The notes beneath the pieces were generated by a model, which saw nothing but the letters and a program-made list of their open reading frames with translations, was not told the DNA's origin and searched no databases. From positions 18,187 through 82,186 of the forward strand of contig NZ_SLVJ01000018.1 in the NCBI RefSeq assembly GCF_004345325.1: a stretch of 64,000 bases of DNA, given 5' to 3'. Positions 7,166-16,648 of the stretch are shown here, piece by piece; position 1 is the first letter of the stretch; each line of letters begins with the position of its first letter. Origin of the DNA: Acinetobacter calcoaceticus. Its GTDB lineage: Bacteria > Pseudomonadota > Gammaproteobacteria > Pseudomonadales > Moraxellaceae. The position numbers and the translations under genes are program-made.

Positions 7166-9337
7166 ATGAACCGTCGTGATTTTTTATTAAATTCAAGTAA
7201 AACCATGTTTAGTGCTGCAGCACTTGCCAGCTTTCCCGCCAGTATTCAAAAAGCGCTGGCGATTGATGCCAAAGTTGAAACGGGCACCATCCAAGATGTA
7301 AAACATGTGGTGATACTAACCCAAGAAAACCGCTCATTTGATAACTATTTTGGCACCCTAAAAGGGGTGCGTGGATTTGGAGATCGCTTTACTATCCCTC
7401 TGAGTGATGGTCGCCGTGTATGGGAGCAATATGATGAGAAAAAAAATAAGATCTATCCCTATCATTTAGATAGCCGACTCGGCAATGCACAACGGGTCAA
7501 TGGGACGCCACATGCGTGGCGTGATGGCCAGGATGCTTGGGATATGGGGCGCATGGGTGATTGGGTAAAGCATAAACGACCACACTCAATGGGCTATTAT
7601 AAAAAACAAGAACTTGAATATCAGTTTGCCTTGGTCGATGCATTTACAGTCTGTGATGCCTATCACTGTGCCATGCATGCAGGCACCAATCCAAATCGTA
7701 AATTTATTTGGACTGGAACCAATGGTCCAACGGGTGGCAATGTGGCCAGTGTCAATAATGAGTTTGATAGTATCGACTCATCAAAGACCGGTTATCAATG
7801 GACCACTTATCCAGAGCGATTACAACAGGCGGGAATCAGCTGGAAGGTTTATCAAAACATGCCAGATAACTTTACAGATAATCCCTTGGCAGGCTTTAGA
7901 CAATACCGCCGTGCCAATGAGCAATCTGGTAAACCAGTGAGTAATTCTGGGGTGTGTCCAGAATATGATGTAGCCATCGATGCCAAAGAGCCTTTATATA
8001 AAGGCATCGCCAATACTATGCCTGATGGCGGTTTCTTAGGCAGTTTGAAGCAAGATATTGCGGCAGGAAAACTGCCACAAGTCAGCTGGATTGTAGCGCC
8101 GGCGACCTATAGCGAACATCCTGGACCATCAAGCCCAGTACAAGGTGCTTGGTATATCCAAGAACTACTCAATGCCTTGACTGATAACCCTGAATTGTGG
8201 AGCCAAACGGTTCTGTTGGTGAACTTTGATGAGAATGATGGTTTCTTTGACCATGTTCCTTCACCGAGTGCACCTTCACGTGATCAAGCAGGGAGGATTC
8301 ACGGTAAAACGACTTTAAGCGCTGAACAAGTGTCCTATGAATACTTTGATCATGGCAAAGCTGAGTTGTTATCAGGCCAACCCAAGCCCGATGGCGGTGT
8401 TTATGGCCCTGGGATTCGAGTGCCAATGTATGTGATTTCGCCGTGGAGTCGTGGTGGTTGGGTCAATTCACAAGTATTTGATCATACCTCGACGATACGC
8501 TTCTTAGAAGAACGCTTCGGAGTGATGGAGCCGAATATTAGTCCTTATCGACGTGCGGTCTGTGGGGATTTGACCTCAGCCTTCAACTTTAAGACGCCAA
8601 ATATTTCAGCCTTGCCAACCCTACCAGGGCAGAAAACCAAGCAAGAAGTTGATGCAATCCGTGCAGCACAGCAAGCGCAAAGTCAGGTGAAACGTCCTGA
8701 TGCTCAGGATTTCCCGAAGCAAGAATTTGGTATACGCCATTCAAAAGCATTGCCCTATATCTTGCATTGTAGTGCCTTGGTTCAACAAGATGCGACATCG
8801 TCAGTCAAATTGATGTTTTCGAATACAGGAACTGCAGCGGCGGTATTCCATGTCTATGACTGCTTGGATTTGAATGCCATACCACGTCGCTATATGGTTG
8901 AGCCTGCAAAGCAGTTGGATGATGTCTGGATTGCACATGCAGGCCGTTATGATCTCTGGGTCTTGGGTCCAAATGGTTTTCATCGCCATTTTAAAGGTGA
9001 TGTTCAGAAAAAAGCGCAGCTTGAATCCTTCCCTGAAATCCGCGTGTGTGTGGAAGACTGCAAAGCTGCATTGACCCTCAAAGTTCGCCATGATGCAGGC
9101 ACGAAGCCCGTGAAATTGATGGTGCAGTCGAATGCTTATTTACCGCATCAATTTTGGAATCTGGAAACAGGAAGTGCCGAAAAGGAATTGAGTTGGGATA
9201 TGACCGCATATGGGGGCTGGTATGATTTCACTGTAACCTTAGCCAATGATAAAAGTTACAGTCGTCGTTTTGCGGGACGTATCGAAACCAAACAAGATTC
9301 GATCTCTGATCCTTATATGGGCTTTATCGAGCCATAA
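7166..9337 (+). CDS. plc: Phosphocholine-specific phospholipase C, Tat-exported
   Basis: This 723-aa enzyme of the PlcH/PlcN acid-phosphatase-like superfamily hydrolyses phosphatidylcholine outside the cytoplasm. It starts with a twin-arginine signal peptide (MNRRDFLLNSSKTMFSAAALASF, cleavage after KALA). The catalytic domain opens with VVILTQENRSFDNYFGTL and includes the metal-binding NFDENDGFFDHVP. The C-terminus (about 600-720) holds the repeated beta domains typical of bacterial phospholipase C. An ATG at 7058 would extend the frame, but it crosses the small lipoprotein gene and would hide the RR motif, so 7166 with AAGGACC upstream is chosen. Haemolytic versus non-haemolytic type cannot be told by eye. 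Confidence 0.92.
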   Translation: MNRRDFLLNSSKTMFSAAALASFPASIQKALAIDAKVETGTIQDVKHVVILTQENRSFDNYFGTLKGVRGFGDRFTIPLSDGRRVWEQYDEKKNKIYPYHLDSRLGNAQRVNGTPHAWRDGQDAWDMGRMGDWVKHKRPHSMGYYKKQELEYQFALVDAFTVCDAYHCAMHAGTNPNRKFIWTGTNGPTGGNVASVNNEFDSIDSSKTGYQWTTYPERLQQAGISWKVYQNMPDNFTDNPLAGFRQYRRANEQSGKPVSNSGVCPEYDVAIDAKEPLYKGIANTMPDGGFLGSLKQDIAAGKLPQVSWIVAPATYSEHPGPSSPVQGAWYIQELLNALTDNPELWSQTVLLVNFDENDGFFDHVPSPSAPSRDQAGRIHGKTTLSAEQVSYEYFDHGKAELLSGQPKPDGGVYGPGIRVPMYVISPWSRGGWVNSQVFDHTSTIRFLEERFGVMEPNISPYRRAVCGDLTSAFNFKTPNISALPTLPGQKTKQEVDAIRAAQQAQSQVKRPDAQDFPKQEFGIRHSKALPYILHCSALVQQDATSSVKLMFSNTGTAAAVFHVYDCLDLNAIPRRYMVEPAKQLDDVWIAHAGRYDLWVLGPNGFHRHFKGDVQKKAQLESFPEIRVCVEDCKAALTLKVRHDAGTKPVKLMVQSNAYLPHQFWNLETGSAEKELSWDMTAYGGWYDFTVTLANDKSYSRRFAGRIETKQDSISDPYMGFIEP

Positions 9338-9408
9338 TGCGGCAATGTTGTGATGCAAGGTCGTTATGCAATACGTTTAAGCGATGTCGTTACGCAATGT
9401 TGTTAAAA

Positions 9409-9432
9409 AAAGCGCCGTTAAGGCGCTTTATT
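9409..9432 (+). terminator. Terminator after phospholipase C
   Basis: The stem AAAGCGCC / GGCGCTTT is followed by ATTT; an A-run precedes it, so it may act in both directions. Confidence 0.7.
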
Positions 9433-9548
9433 TACATCCATACAACTTGAGATACTCAAAATGCTCATGGAAATTGCAATGCGTAACACAACATCCAAGT
9501 TTAGACCACGTTCATTGCCTAAGGTCGTTTTTTAAATTTTTTGTGACA

Positions 9549-9725
9549 ATGCTGATGAATCTATTGATGATCTTAATGGCGGTGATGACTTTTGTCTTTG
9601 TGATTGCCGATCCTTATCGTGATGAAGCACTCACAAAGCAAAAGATCAGTGCTGAACAGATACAACCAAAACAATCGTCTTCGGTTTCTCATTCTCCACA
9701 ACCAGGTCCAGAAGAGCTGAGTTAA
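9549..9725 (+). CDS. Small membrane protein (58 aa), unknown function
   Basis: The frame from the ATG at 9549 encodes a Met/Leu-rich hydrophobic helix (MLMNLLMILMAVMTFVFVIA) followed by DPYRDEA and a Gln/Ser/Pro-rich polar tail. It looks like a single-pass membrane protein with a short tail. The frame is open further upstream to 9384 but crosses the plc terminator, so the later start is chosen. It is convergent with the LTA-synthase-like gene. I do not recognise a family. Confidence 0.45.
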   Translation: MLMNLLMILMAVMTFVFVIADPYRDEALTKQKISAEQIQPKQSSSVSHSPQPGPEELS

Positions 9726-9785
9726 TTTGCATCACAATGTCAGATCAACGGATGGCTGTGATGCAGTGGCTCAACAGGGGAATAT

Positions 9786-11693
9786 TTAATGATCTTGTGC
9801 GGTTTTCAAAAGTTGATAAGTCCAGTTTTTGCCATTCAACACATCCATATTGAGATCTGCATAGGCATTGTATAACTGGGTAGCGTCTTGTGGACAGGAC
9901 TCAGACTTGCTGACCCCAGTTTGATGAATCCCTTTATAACAATTGCTGACCTGATCGATAAATCCATAATAAGGTGAGCGCGGAAGGTTTGCGGCAGTAA
10001 TGATTTCACTGGCTAGAAAATGTGCAGGAATATAATCTTGAGTGAGTTGTTTACGGTCAATTGGAAAGTTACTCCAGACCGAAAGTGGCGTTTCAAAGCG
10101 CTTTAATTGTACCTTTTGGGTCTTGTCTTGTTCTGAGGCGAAATAGCCATAATCATCATAGACTTTCTGTAGATTAGGCAAATGGTCACCAAAGAAGACA
10201 ATCAGGGTTGGACGGTCTAATTTTTTTACGGTTTCAATCAATTGTTTGAGTTTTTGATCTGCACGATTCATACCCATCAAATAGGTATTCAGCTGACGTT
10301 TGGTTGAGTCACTGACCCCAGCTTTGGTAATCGGATACCCGTCTTTACCAAAGCGATCATCGTTGTACATCGGGTGATTTTCGACACTAATGGCATAGAT
10401 AAACTGCGGTTGATCAGTGTTTTGAAGTTGTTGATGAATACTGTCATAAAGCAAATCATCATTGGCCCAACCGGCTTGGTTAATATAGTTTTTTCGATCC
10501 GCAGCATTGACCATATTCTCTAATGAGATAAAGCGTTGGAAGCCGAGATTTTGGTAAACCGCACTTCGGTTATAAAAGTATTTACCGTTGTTGTGCATGG
10601 CGGTACTGGCATAACCGAGTTGATTAAAATAACGTGCCAATGAGTAGGTCGGACGTTTTAATTTCGAAACATAAAGCAATTCATTTTGGTTTAAATACAC
10701 ATTTAAACTGGTTAAAACTTCAAATTCAACATTTGCAGTTCCGCCCCCAAAACTTGGTGAGAGTAGGGTAGACACCTGTTGTTGATTAATGGTCGGGGTA
10801 ATGTTTTTCGGGATTGAGCGATCAAGTTGGGTGGCATCCCAATGTGATTCACTCATGATAAATATAATATTCGGTTGTACAGGTGCAGTTGCTTCAGTCT
10901 CAAGGGGGGCGCTGTGCACAACTGAAGCTTGAGCTGCTGTTTGCTGTGCTGCGACCACTGGCTCAGCTAAGGTTTCAACTGGGAATAAAGCTTGAATTTG
11001 TAGTTGCGAAACATTTTTGGCCTGGAAGATTTTATTGTTCAGATTATCTACCGATTTGGAAAAGAAAAAGGTGCTAAAGCCCAAGGATTTGATCGTGAGA
11101 TGATCACCCACCCAATCACCACGGGTATTGGGTAAATAGCCAGTGTATTGGCACAGTTGAGAATTGACGGTTGTTGAGCAGTATTCGAAAAAATTATTTT
11201 TAAAGTTGGCAGTGACAAAAAAACCGATGATAGAAATCGACAATGTTGCATTGATCCAAAGCAGGCGTTGTGGTTCTCTGGCTTCTTTTTTATAGAGCCA
11301 ATAGAACAGCGCTAGAAATATTGTACAGCCAGCAAAGACCAGCACTTTCAATATGAAAGGTGAGGCAGTCAGTGTTTCACTGATCAACAGAAAATCACTT
11401 GGCACCAAACTGGCAGCGAGATATTGCTCTTTTTGGATGTTGATAAAAGTGAGTAATAGCACCACAAATTGACTAAGGACGATGGTCAGCCAAGTTTTTC
11501 TGAGCAGCAGATAAACACCAGAAATCAGTGCGTAATTGAGTAGAATAGAGAACCCATATTTAAACAAACGTGCCGTTCGCGTGACTGGATGCATGGCCAT
11601 GAAACGATTTAAATCCTCTTGGTATAGGAAAAATACCAAGACCGATAAGATGGCGACCAGTAAGAACACGAGTTGCTGTTTCAAGAGTGACAT
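9786..11693 (-). CDS. LTA synthase/OpgB-type membrane phosphotransferase (sulfatase fold)
   Basis: This 635-aa protein has about five N-terminal membrane segments (residues 8-180) followed by a periplasmic alkaline-phosphatase-superfamily domain (about 270-600). Metal and nucleophile motifs are visible: IIFIMSESHWD (first metal ligand Glu), GGGTANVEFEVLT (nucleophile Thr) and FFGDHLP (Asp/His ligands). In Gram-negative bacteria this family transfers phosphoglycerol or phosphoethanolamine to envelope glycans such as osmoregulated periplasmic glucans; the substrate here is unknown. The name does not imply lipoteichoic acid. It stands alone on the minus strand. Confidence 0.85.
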   Translation of the reverse strand: MSLLKQQLVFLLVAILSVLVFFLYQEDLNRFMAMHPVTRTARLFKYGFSILLNYALISGVYLLLRKTWLTIVLSQFVVLLLTFINIQKEQYLAASLVPSDFLLISETLTASPFILKVLVFAGCTIFLALFYWLYKKEAREPQRLLWINATLSISIIGFFVTANFKNNFFEYCSTTVNSQLCQYTGYLPNTRGDWVGDHLTIKSLGFSTFFFSKSVDNLNNKIFQAKNVSQLQIQALFPVETLAEPVVAAQQTAAQASVVHSAPLETEATAPVQPNIIFIMSESHWDATQLDRSIPKNITPTINQQQVSTLLSPSFGGGTANVEFEVLTSLNVYLNQNELLYVSKLKRPTYSLARYFNQLGYASTAMHNNGKYFYNRSAVYQNLGFQRFISLENMVNAADRKNYINQAGWANDDLLYDSIHQQLQNTDQPQFIYAISVENHPMYNDDRFGKDGYPITKAGVSDSTKRQLNTYLMGMNRADQKLKQLIETVKKLDRPTLIVFFGDHLPNLQKVYDDYGYFASEQDKTQKVQLKRFETPLSVWSNFPIDRKQLTQDYIPAHFLASEIITAANLPRSPYYGFIDQVSNCYKGIHQTGVSKSESCPQDATQLYNAYADLNMDVLNGKNWTYQLLKTAQDH

Positions 11694-11795
11694 TTGTTTT
11701 AATTTAGGCGTCGAGGATGGGCAGACATTATAGGCGAGACAGTATTATTTACAATGCTGCCGATCAATTTTTATGCAAAAAAGACAGATTTCGGC

Positions 11796-11827
11796 ATCAA
11801 TCTCCTGATTAAATGGAGGAGATTGAT
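11796..11827 (-). terminator. 11-bp inverted repeat downstream of nadC
   Basis: ATCAATCTCCT and AGGAGATTGAT are perfectly paired around a 10-nt loop, 30 bp past the nadC stop. On the minus strand the T-run (TCTTTTTT) begins only about 12 nt after the stem, so this is a weak terminator or a 3'-end stabilising stem. Confidence 0.45.
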
Positions 11828-11857
11828 GTATTTGAAGTGTTTAAAAATTAAACCGTA

Positions 11858-12706
11858 TTAAACGGCATTAAAGCGCATTGATAAGTCGATGGCCTGAACA
11901 TCTTTGGTCAATACGCCCATTGAGATGTAATCCACACCTGATGTCGCGACTTGACGTAAATTGTCGATGGTAATATTACCTGATGCTTCGAGTTTGCAAC
12001 GGCCAGCCACATAATTCACTGCATCAATCATTTGTTGTTGGCTAAAGTTATCCAACATCACAATATCTGCTGCTGCATCGAGGGCTTGATTGAGTTCATC
12101 CCAAGTTTCAACCTCAACTTCAACGGGCTTGCCTGGCGCAATTTGTCTGGCTTGGGCAATGGCCTGAGCAATACCACCGGCAGCCATAATATGGTTTTCC
12201 TTAATCAGAAAAGCATCAAATAAGCCGAGGCGATGGTTTTGACCACCACCGATGGCAACGGCATATTTTTGTGCAATTCTTAGGCCAGGCAGGGTTTTGC
12301 GTGTATCAAGCAATTGGGTCTGTAATCCCTCAAGTTGCTGTACATAGGCCGCGGTTTTGGTCGCTACCGCAGACAGGGTTTGAATAAAATTCAATGCAGG
12401 GCGTTCAACGGTGAGTAAGCTACGTGCAGCGCCTTTTAAGCTCAGAAAGACTTCATTGGCTTGAACCTGTTCGCCATCCTGTTTGTGCCAGACGATTTCA
12501 ACCCTGTTGTCGAAGGCTTTAATCAGTGCATTGACCCAAGGTTGACCTGCAAGCACCATCGCTTCACGACAAAGTATCGCTGCAGTGGCTTGTTCATGTT
12601 CGGGAGTCAATAACGCGGTAATGTCACCGTCACCAATATCTTCTTGAAGTGCATGTTGAATATTGATTTGAATCGATTGTTCCAGCAAAGCCTGAGGTAT
12701 CGTCAT
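11858..12706 (-). CDS. nadC: Quinolinate phosphoribosyltransferase (decarboxylating)
   Basis: NadC converts quinolinate and PRPP to nicotinate mononucleotide in NAD synthesis. At 282 aa it is full length. Motifs seen are LQEDIGDGDITA near the N-terminus, ERPALNFIQTLSAVAT, the substrate-binding DTRKTLPGLR, GGGQNHRLGLFDAFLIKENH, and the glycine-rich C-terminal GVDYISMGVLT. It is divergent from ampD across 213 bp, which is a common arrangement in gammaproteobacteria. Confidence 0.95.
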   Translation of the reverse strand: MTIPQALLEQSIQINIQHALQEDIGDGDITALLTPEHEQATAAILCREAMVLAGQPWVNALIKAFDNRVEIVWHKQDGEQVQANEVFLSLKGAARSLLTVERPALNFIQTLSAVATKTAAYVQQLEGLQTQLLDTRKTLPGLRIAQKYAVAIGGGQNHRLGLFDAFLIKENHIMAAGGIAQAIAQARQIAPGKPVEVEVETWDELNQALDAAADIVMLDNFSQQQMIDAVNYVAGRCKLEASGNITIDNLRQVATSGVDYISMGVLTKDVQAIDLSMRFNAV

Positions 12707-12919
12707 TAAATATCCCTATATGTGATCGCCTTAAAATTGGGCATTATTCTAGCACTGCCGACCAAGCGATGGAGAAGTTTTTATTTTCAGTTGTTTTTTG
12801 AGTTAATGTTTATTAAATGTTCAGTTAAGTCAGCATAAGTGTTGCAGATTGCGTAAAATGATCGGTTGGAGAAGCTTCAGCATTTTTATCGTTAATCAGA
12901 AAAACAACAGAGGTACAGC

Positions 12920-13504
12920 ATGCAGATAGCCGCACAATTTCAGTTGGTCGATGGACAACTCCATGGCGCAACACAGCATGCGACTCCCAACTTTAATGCA
13001 CGACCTGATGAGACCGAGATTCAACTGATCGTGATTCATAATATCAGTTTGCCACCCTCTCAATTTGGAGGTGGCTATATCGAACAATTTTTTCAAAATC
13101 AGTTGGATTGGTCGGCACACCCTTATTTTCAAACCATTCAAGGGATGCAAGTGTCTACGCATCTACTGATTCTGCGTACAGGTGAAGTACTGCAATTTGT
13201 CAATTTTAATGATCGTGCATGGCATGCCGGTCGATCGACTTATCTCGGCAAAAAAGAATGTAATGATTATTCGATTGGAATCGAGCTTGAAGGCAGTGAT
13301 GATACTGATTTTGAAGATGTTCAATATCAAGCGCTCAGTGAAGTGGTGTTGACGATCCAACAGACCTATCCGAAAACGGCACAGCATATTGCAGGGCATT
13401 CTGATATTGCACCACAACGTAAAACAGATCCAGGACCACATTTTCAATGGGAGTACTTTCGTGACCTATTAAATCAGAAAAAACAAAACCTTCTACATGA
13501 TTGA
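12920..13504 (+). CDS. ampD: 1,6-anhydro-N-acetylmuramyl-L-alanine amidase
   Basis: AmpD is a cytoplasmic zinc amidase that cleaves the peptide from anhydro-MurNAc muropeptides during peptidoglycan recycling and thereby silences beta-lactamase induction where AmpR exists. At 194 aa it is full length and has no signal peptide. The zinc ligands are in VIHNISLPP (His), GHSDIAPQRKTDPG (His and Asp) and the conserved RAWHAGRSTY loop. The gap to murJ is 61 bp, so the two may share a transcript. Confidence 0.94.
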   Translation: MQIAAQFQLVDGQLHGATQHATPNFNARPDETEIQLIVIHNISLPPSQFGGGYIEQFFQNQLDWSAHPYFQTIQGMQVSTHLLILRTGEVLQFVNFNDRAWHAGRSTYLGKKECNDYSIGIELEGSDDTDFEDVQYQALSEVVLTIQQTYPKTAQHIAGHSDIAPQRKTDPGPHFQWEYFRDLLNQKKQNLLHD

Positions 13505-13565
13505 ACAACGAATTTTTGATTCAGTTTGATTACAATAGCCACTTTAAAATAATCAGGTGTTGACA

Positions 13566-15107
13566 ATGGCGCTATGGCGATCGACCTTTGTAGTCAGTGC
13601 AATGACCATGCTTTCACGGGTGCTTGGCCTGGTTCGAGATATGGTCCTGCTCAATGTCTTTGGTGCAGGAAAAGACTTTGATACCTTTGTGGTTGCATTT
13701 CGGATCCCGAACTTTTTTAGGCGTTTATTCGCTGAAGGGGCATTTTCACAAGCATTTATACCGGTATTGACCGAGTATAAAACCCAACGCTTGCATGCTG
13801 AGGTGCAAATACTGATCAGCCGAGTCTTTGGTTGCTTGCTGTTGGTGATGTCCTTACTGACCTTGGTGGCGATGATTGCAGCACCGGTGATTATTTATGC
13901 CTATGCCCCTGGTTTTCATAATGATCCTGTCAAATTTGATTTGGCCGTGGATATGTTTCGCTTAACCATACCGTATTTATTGTTTATGTCTTTGACTGCT
14001 TTTGCCAGCAGCATACTGAACAGTTATGGCTCATTTTCAACGCCGGCTTTCGCCCCCGTACTATTAAATATCACCATGATTGCTGCGGCTTGGTGGCTCA
14101 CCCCTTACATGGCTGAACCGATTATGTCCTTGGGTTGGGCGGTTGTGGTTGCGGGGATCTTGCAATTGGCGATCCAAATCCCTGAACTGTGGCGAAAAAA
14201 ACTGCTGATCCCACCTAAAGTTGATTTTAAGCATGAAGGGGTGGAGCGGATATTAAAATTGATGCTTCCTGCGTTGTTCGGTGTATCTGTGACGCAGATC
14301 AATTTGCTTCTGAATACGATTTGGGCTTCGTTTATGCAAGATGGCTCAGTATCGTGGTTATACAGTGCAGAGCGAATGACTGAGTTACCATTGGGGCTGA
14401 TTGGCGTTGCCATCGGTACGGTGATCTTGCCGTCACTTTCGGCGCGACAAGCAGAACAGGATCAAGAAAAATTTAAAGGCATGTTGGATTGGGCGGCACG
14501 CGTGATTGTATTGGTCGGTGTCCCTGCCAGTATCGCCTTATTCATGTTATCTACACCGATTATTCAAGCTTTGTTTCAACGTGGTGAATTTAGCTTGCAT
14601 GATACACAAATGACCGCAATGGCACTGCAATGTATGAGTGGCGGGGTGTTGGCCTTTATGTTGATCAAAGTATTTGCGCCCGGTTTTTATGCGATACAGG
14701 ATACCAAGACCCCAGTGAAAGTCGGTTTTATGGCTGTAGCAGCTAACGCGATCCTGAATATTATCTTTATCGGTATTTTTAAATTGATCGATTGGGATGC
14801 AGAGCATATGGCGTTGGCGATTGCTTCGTCAGGTTCGGCTATGGTCAATGCGGGCATGCTGTATTACTACTTACACCATAAAAATATTTTCCGTTTTGGT
14901 GCGCATTGGAAGAAACTCTTTGTGCAATTTGTGGTTGCTAACTTAGTGATGATTGCTGCGCTGTATTATGGCTTGATGTGGTATGACGGTAACTTATCGC
15001 AATGGATGCGCATCCTAGAGGTTGCTGGTCTATGTGTTGCAGGTGTGGTCGCTTATGGGGTGGGTCTGCTGGTGATGGGTTTTAGACCGCGTCATTTAAA
15101 GTACTAA
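13566..15107 (+). CDS. murJ: Lipid II flippase MurJ
   Basis: MurJ (MviN) flips lipid II across the inner membrane. The 513-aa MOP-superfamily protein has about 14 membrane segments and the family start MALWRSTFVVSAMTMLSRVLG. A GTG at 13557 is in frame, but it overlaps the CAGG that serves as Shine-Dalgarno for the 13566 ATG, so the latter is preferred. It lies between ampD and the FKBP genes, as in other Acinetobacter, where murJ marks the approach to the capsule locus. Confidence 0.95.
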   Translation: MALWRSTFVVSAMTMLSRVLGLVRDMVLLNVFGAGKDFDTFVVAFRIPNFFRRLFAEGAFSQAFIPVLTEYKTQRLHAEVQILISRVFGCLLLVMSLLTLVAMIAAPVIIYAYAPGFHNDPVKFDLAVDMFRLTIPYLLFMSLTAFASSILNSYGSFSTPAFAPVLLNITMIAAAWWLTPYMAEPIMSLGWAVVVAGILQLAIQIPELWRKKLLIPPKVDFKHEGVERILKLMLPALFGVSVTQINLLLNTIWASFMQDGSVSWLYSAERMTELPLGLIGVAIGTVILPSLSARQAEQDQEKFKGMLDWAARVIVLVGVPASIALFMLSTPIIQALFQRGEFSLHDTQMTAMALQCMSGGVLAFMLIKVFAPGFYAIQDTKTPVKVGFMAVAANAILNIIFIGIFKLIDWDAEHMALAIASSGSAMVNAGMLYYYLHHKNIFRFGAHWKKLFVQFVVANLVMIAALYYGLMWYDGNLSQWMRILEVAGLCVAGVVAYGVGLLVMGFRPRHLKY

Positions 15108-15129
15108 TTCCAGAGCCAAAGTGCAAAAG

Positions 15130-15158
15130 AAAACATCGCTAAGGCGATGTTTTCTTGT
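15130..15158 (+). terminator. Terminator between murJ and the FKBP genes
   Basis: The stem AAAACATCGC / GCGATGTTTT is followed by CTTGT. It is flanked by A and T tracts and probably serves both convergent units. Confidence 0.7.
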
Positions 15159-15197
15159 CTTCAATACCGCGATTGGGTGCGGACAATGATGAGAGAC

Positions 15198-15887
15198 TTA
15201 AGGCAGGATTTTTAACAATTCCACATCGAAAATAAGTGTGCTATTGGGTTCAATCGCATCACCTGATCCAATCTCACCATAGGCCAATTTGGCAGGGATA
15301 AATAAACGATATTTAGCCCCTTCAGGCATCAGTTGCAGTGCCTCAGTCCAACCTTGGATCACTTGGCTGACATTAAACTCAACTGGTTGATTACGTGCGA
15401 TTGAACTATCAAATACAGTGCCATCTAAGAGACGTCCTTCATAGTTGACCAATACCGTCGCCGTGGCTTTGGGTTTTTTCCCATTACCTGCTGCAATGAC
15501 TTGATATTGCAGGCCAGATGCTGTTCTCACTACACCGGGTTGTTTTGCGTTATTTGTTAAAAACTCTCCACCTAATTGATTATTTTTTAAAGCAACCTGT
15601 TTAAATATTTCGAGTTGTTGTGCATCAGTTTGTTGTTTATATACAGTGAGGACCTTGGTCATCTCCTCATCCGTTAAATTCGCTTTTTGTCCCGCTGAGC
15701 CTTGTTTAATTCCTTGAGTAAATGCATCTAGATCAACATCTTTTAAAATTTCAGCATTACCACGACCCAAGACATAGCCATAGCTATATCCAAGCTGAGA
15801 TTGGGGTGAACTTTTATTGCTAATCGAGGCTGCAAGACTACTTGAACAGGTCACAATAAGGCTGATGTAAACGAGTGTTTTTTTCAT
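15198..15887 (-). CDS. FKBP-type peptidyl-prolyl isomerase, copy 1 (exported)
   Basis: This 229-aa FkpA/Mip-like protein has a signal peptide (MKKTLVYISLIVTCSSSLAA), an N-terminal dimerisation domain (about 25-115) and a C-terminal FKBP domain (about 125-229, with VLVNYEGRLLDGTVFDSS and AKLAYGEIGSG). It is the most divergent of three consecutive copies; its dimerisation domain lacks the SYAIGYEVASQTP signature shared by the other two. It would fold periplasmic proteins. The three genes run toward murJ on the minus strand. Confidence 0.88.
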   Translation of the reverse strand: MKKTLVYISLIVTCSSSLAASISNKSSPQSQLGYSYGYVLGRGNAEILKDVDLDAFTQGIKQGSAGQKANLTDEEMTKVLTVYKQQTDAQQLEIFKQVALKNNQLGGEFLTNNAKQPGVVRTASGLQYQVIAAGNGKKPKATATVLVNYEGRLLDGTVFDSSIARNQPVEFNVSQVIQGWTEALQLMPEGAKYRLFIPAKLAYGEIGSGDAIEPNSTLIFDVELLKILP

Positions 15888-15935
15888 CTTTTTCTTCCAA
15901 GAAAATAGAGCGAAACTGCGCTCAGCGGATGTTGG

Positions 15936-16598
15936 TTATTTCACTTTAATCAATTCGATGTCAAAAATTAAAGCACTATTAGCAGGAATATTCCCCGGTA
16001 CACCTTGCTCACCATAAGCCAGTTTTGCAGGAATATACAAGGTTGCTTTACTACCTTCTTGCATCAACTGTACACCCTCAGTCCAACCTGGAATGACTTG
16101 ATTCAGTTTAAACTCAATCGGTTCGCCACGATCAAAAGAACTATCGAAGACCTTAGCATTGAGGAGTTGCCCTTTGTAATGTACGGTAACCGTAGATTCA
16201 GCGGTTGGTCGCTTGCCTTTTCCTGTTGCAGTAATCATGTATTGCAGACCTGATTTTGTGGTGATTACACCAGGTTTCTTTGCATTCTCTTTAAAAAATG
16301 CTTGATTCACTTGCTCTGCCGCTTTGGAATCAATTCCTTGTTTTATTTCTATTTCTTTTTGGAATTGTGTGTAGGCCAGTTTTAATTCCTCTTCAGTGTA
16401 GCGAGCGTCTTTACGTGCATGACCATCACGAACCCCTTGAATAAAGGAGTTTAAATCGATTTCTGCTGGTGTTTGGCTTGCAACTTCATAACCAATGGCA
16501 TAACTCACTTTTTCAGCTGGCTTGGTCATATCTGTCGGGGCTGCAAAACTGGCACCGCTGCTGAGTAATAATAAAGTCAGTATGTTAATTTTTTTCAT
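15936..16598 (-). CDS. FKBP-type peptidyl-prolyl isomerase, copy 2 (exported)
   Basis: This 220-aa protein starts at MKKINILTL; an upstream ATG at 16625 would place nine residues ahead of the signal peptide and is rejected. The signal peptide ends at SFAA. The dimerisation domain begins with VSYAIGYEVASQTPAEIDL and the FKBP domain covers about 120-220 (VTVHYKGQLLNAKVFDSS). It is closely similar to copy 3 over both domains, so the pair looks like a tandem duplication. Confidence 0.88.
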   Translation of the reverse strand: MKKINILTLLLLSSGASFAAPTDMTKPAEKVSYAIGYEVASQTPAEIDLNSFIQGVRDGHARKDARYTEEELKLAYTQFQKEIEIKQGIDSKAAEQVNQAFFKENAKKPGVITTKSGLQYMITATGKGKRPTAESTVTVHYKGQLLNAKVFDSSFDRGEPIEFKLNQVIPGWTEGVQLMQEGSKATLYIPAKLAYGEQGVPGNIPANSALIFDIELIKVK

Positions 16599-16648
16599 GT
16601 CTATTCTCAAAAAAATGGAGAGCAAAGGCTCTCCAATGGATGATGATC

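Noticed and set aside
9786..11693. LTA synthase as a sign of Gram-positive DNA or transfer
   Set aside because: The family is widespread in Gram-negative bacteria as phosphoglycerol or phosphoethanolamine transferases, and the gene's composition matches its neighbours.
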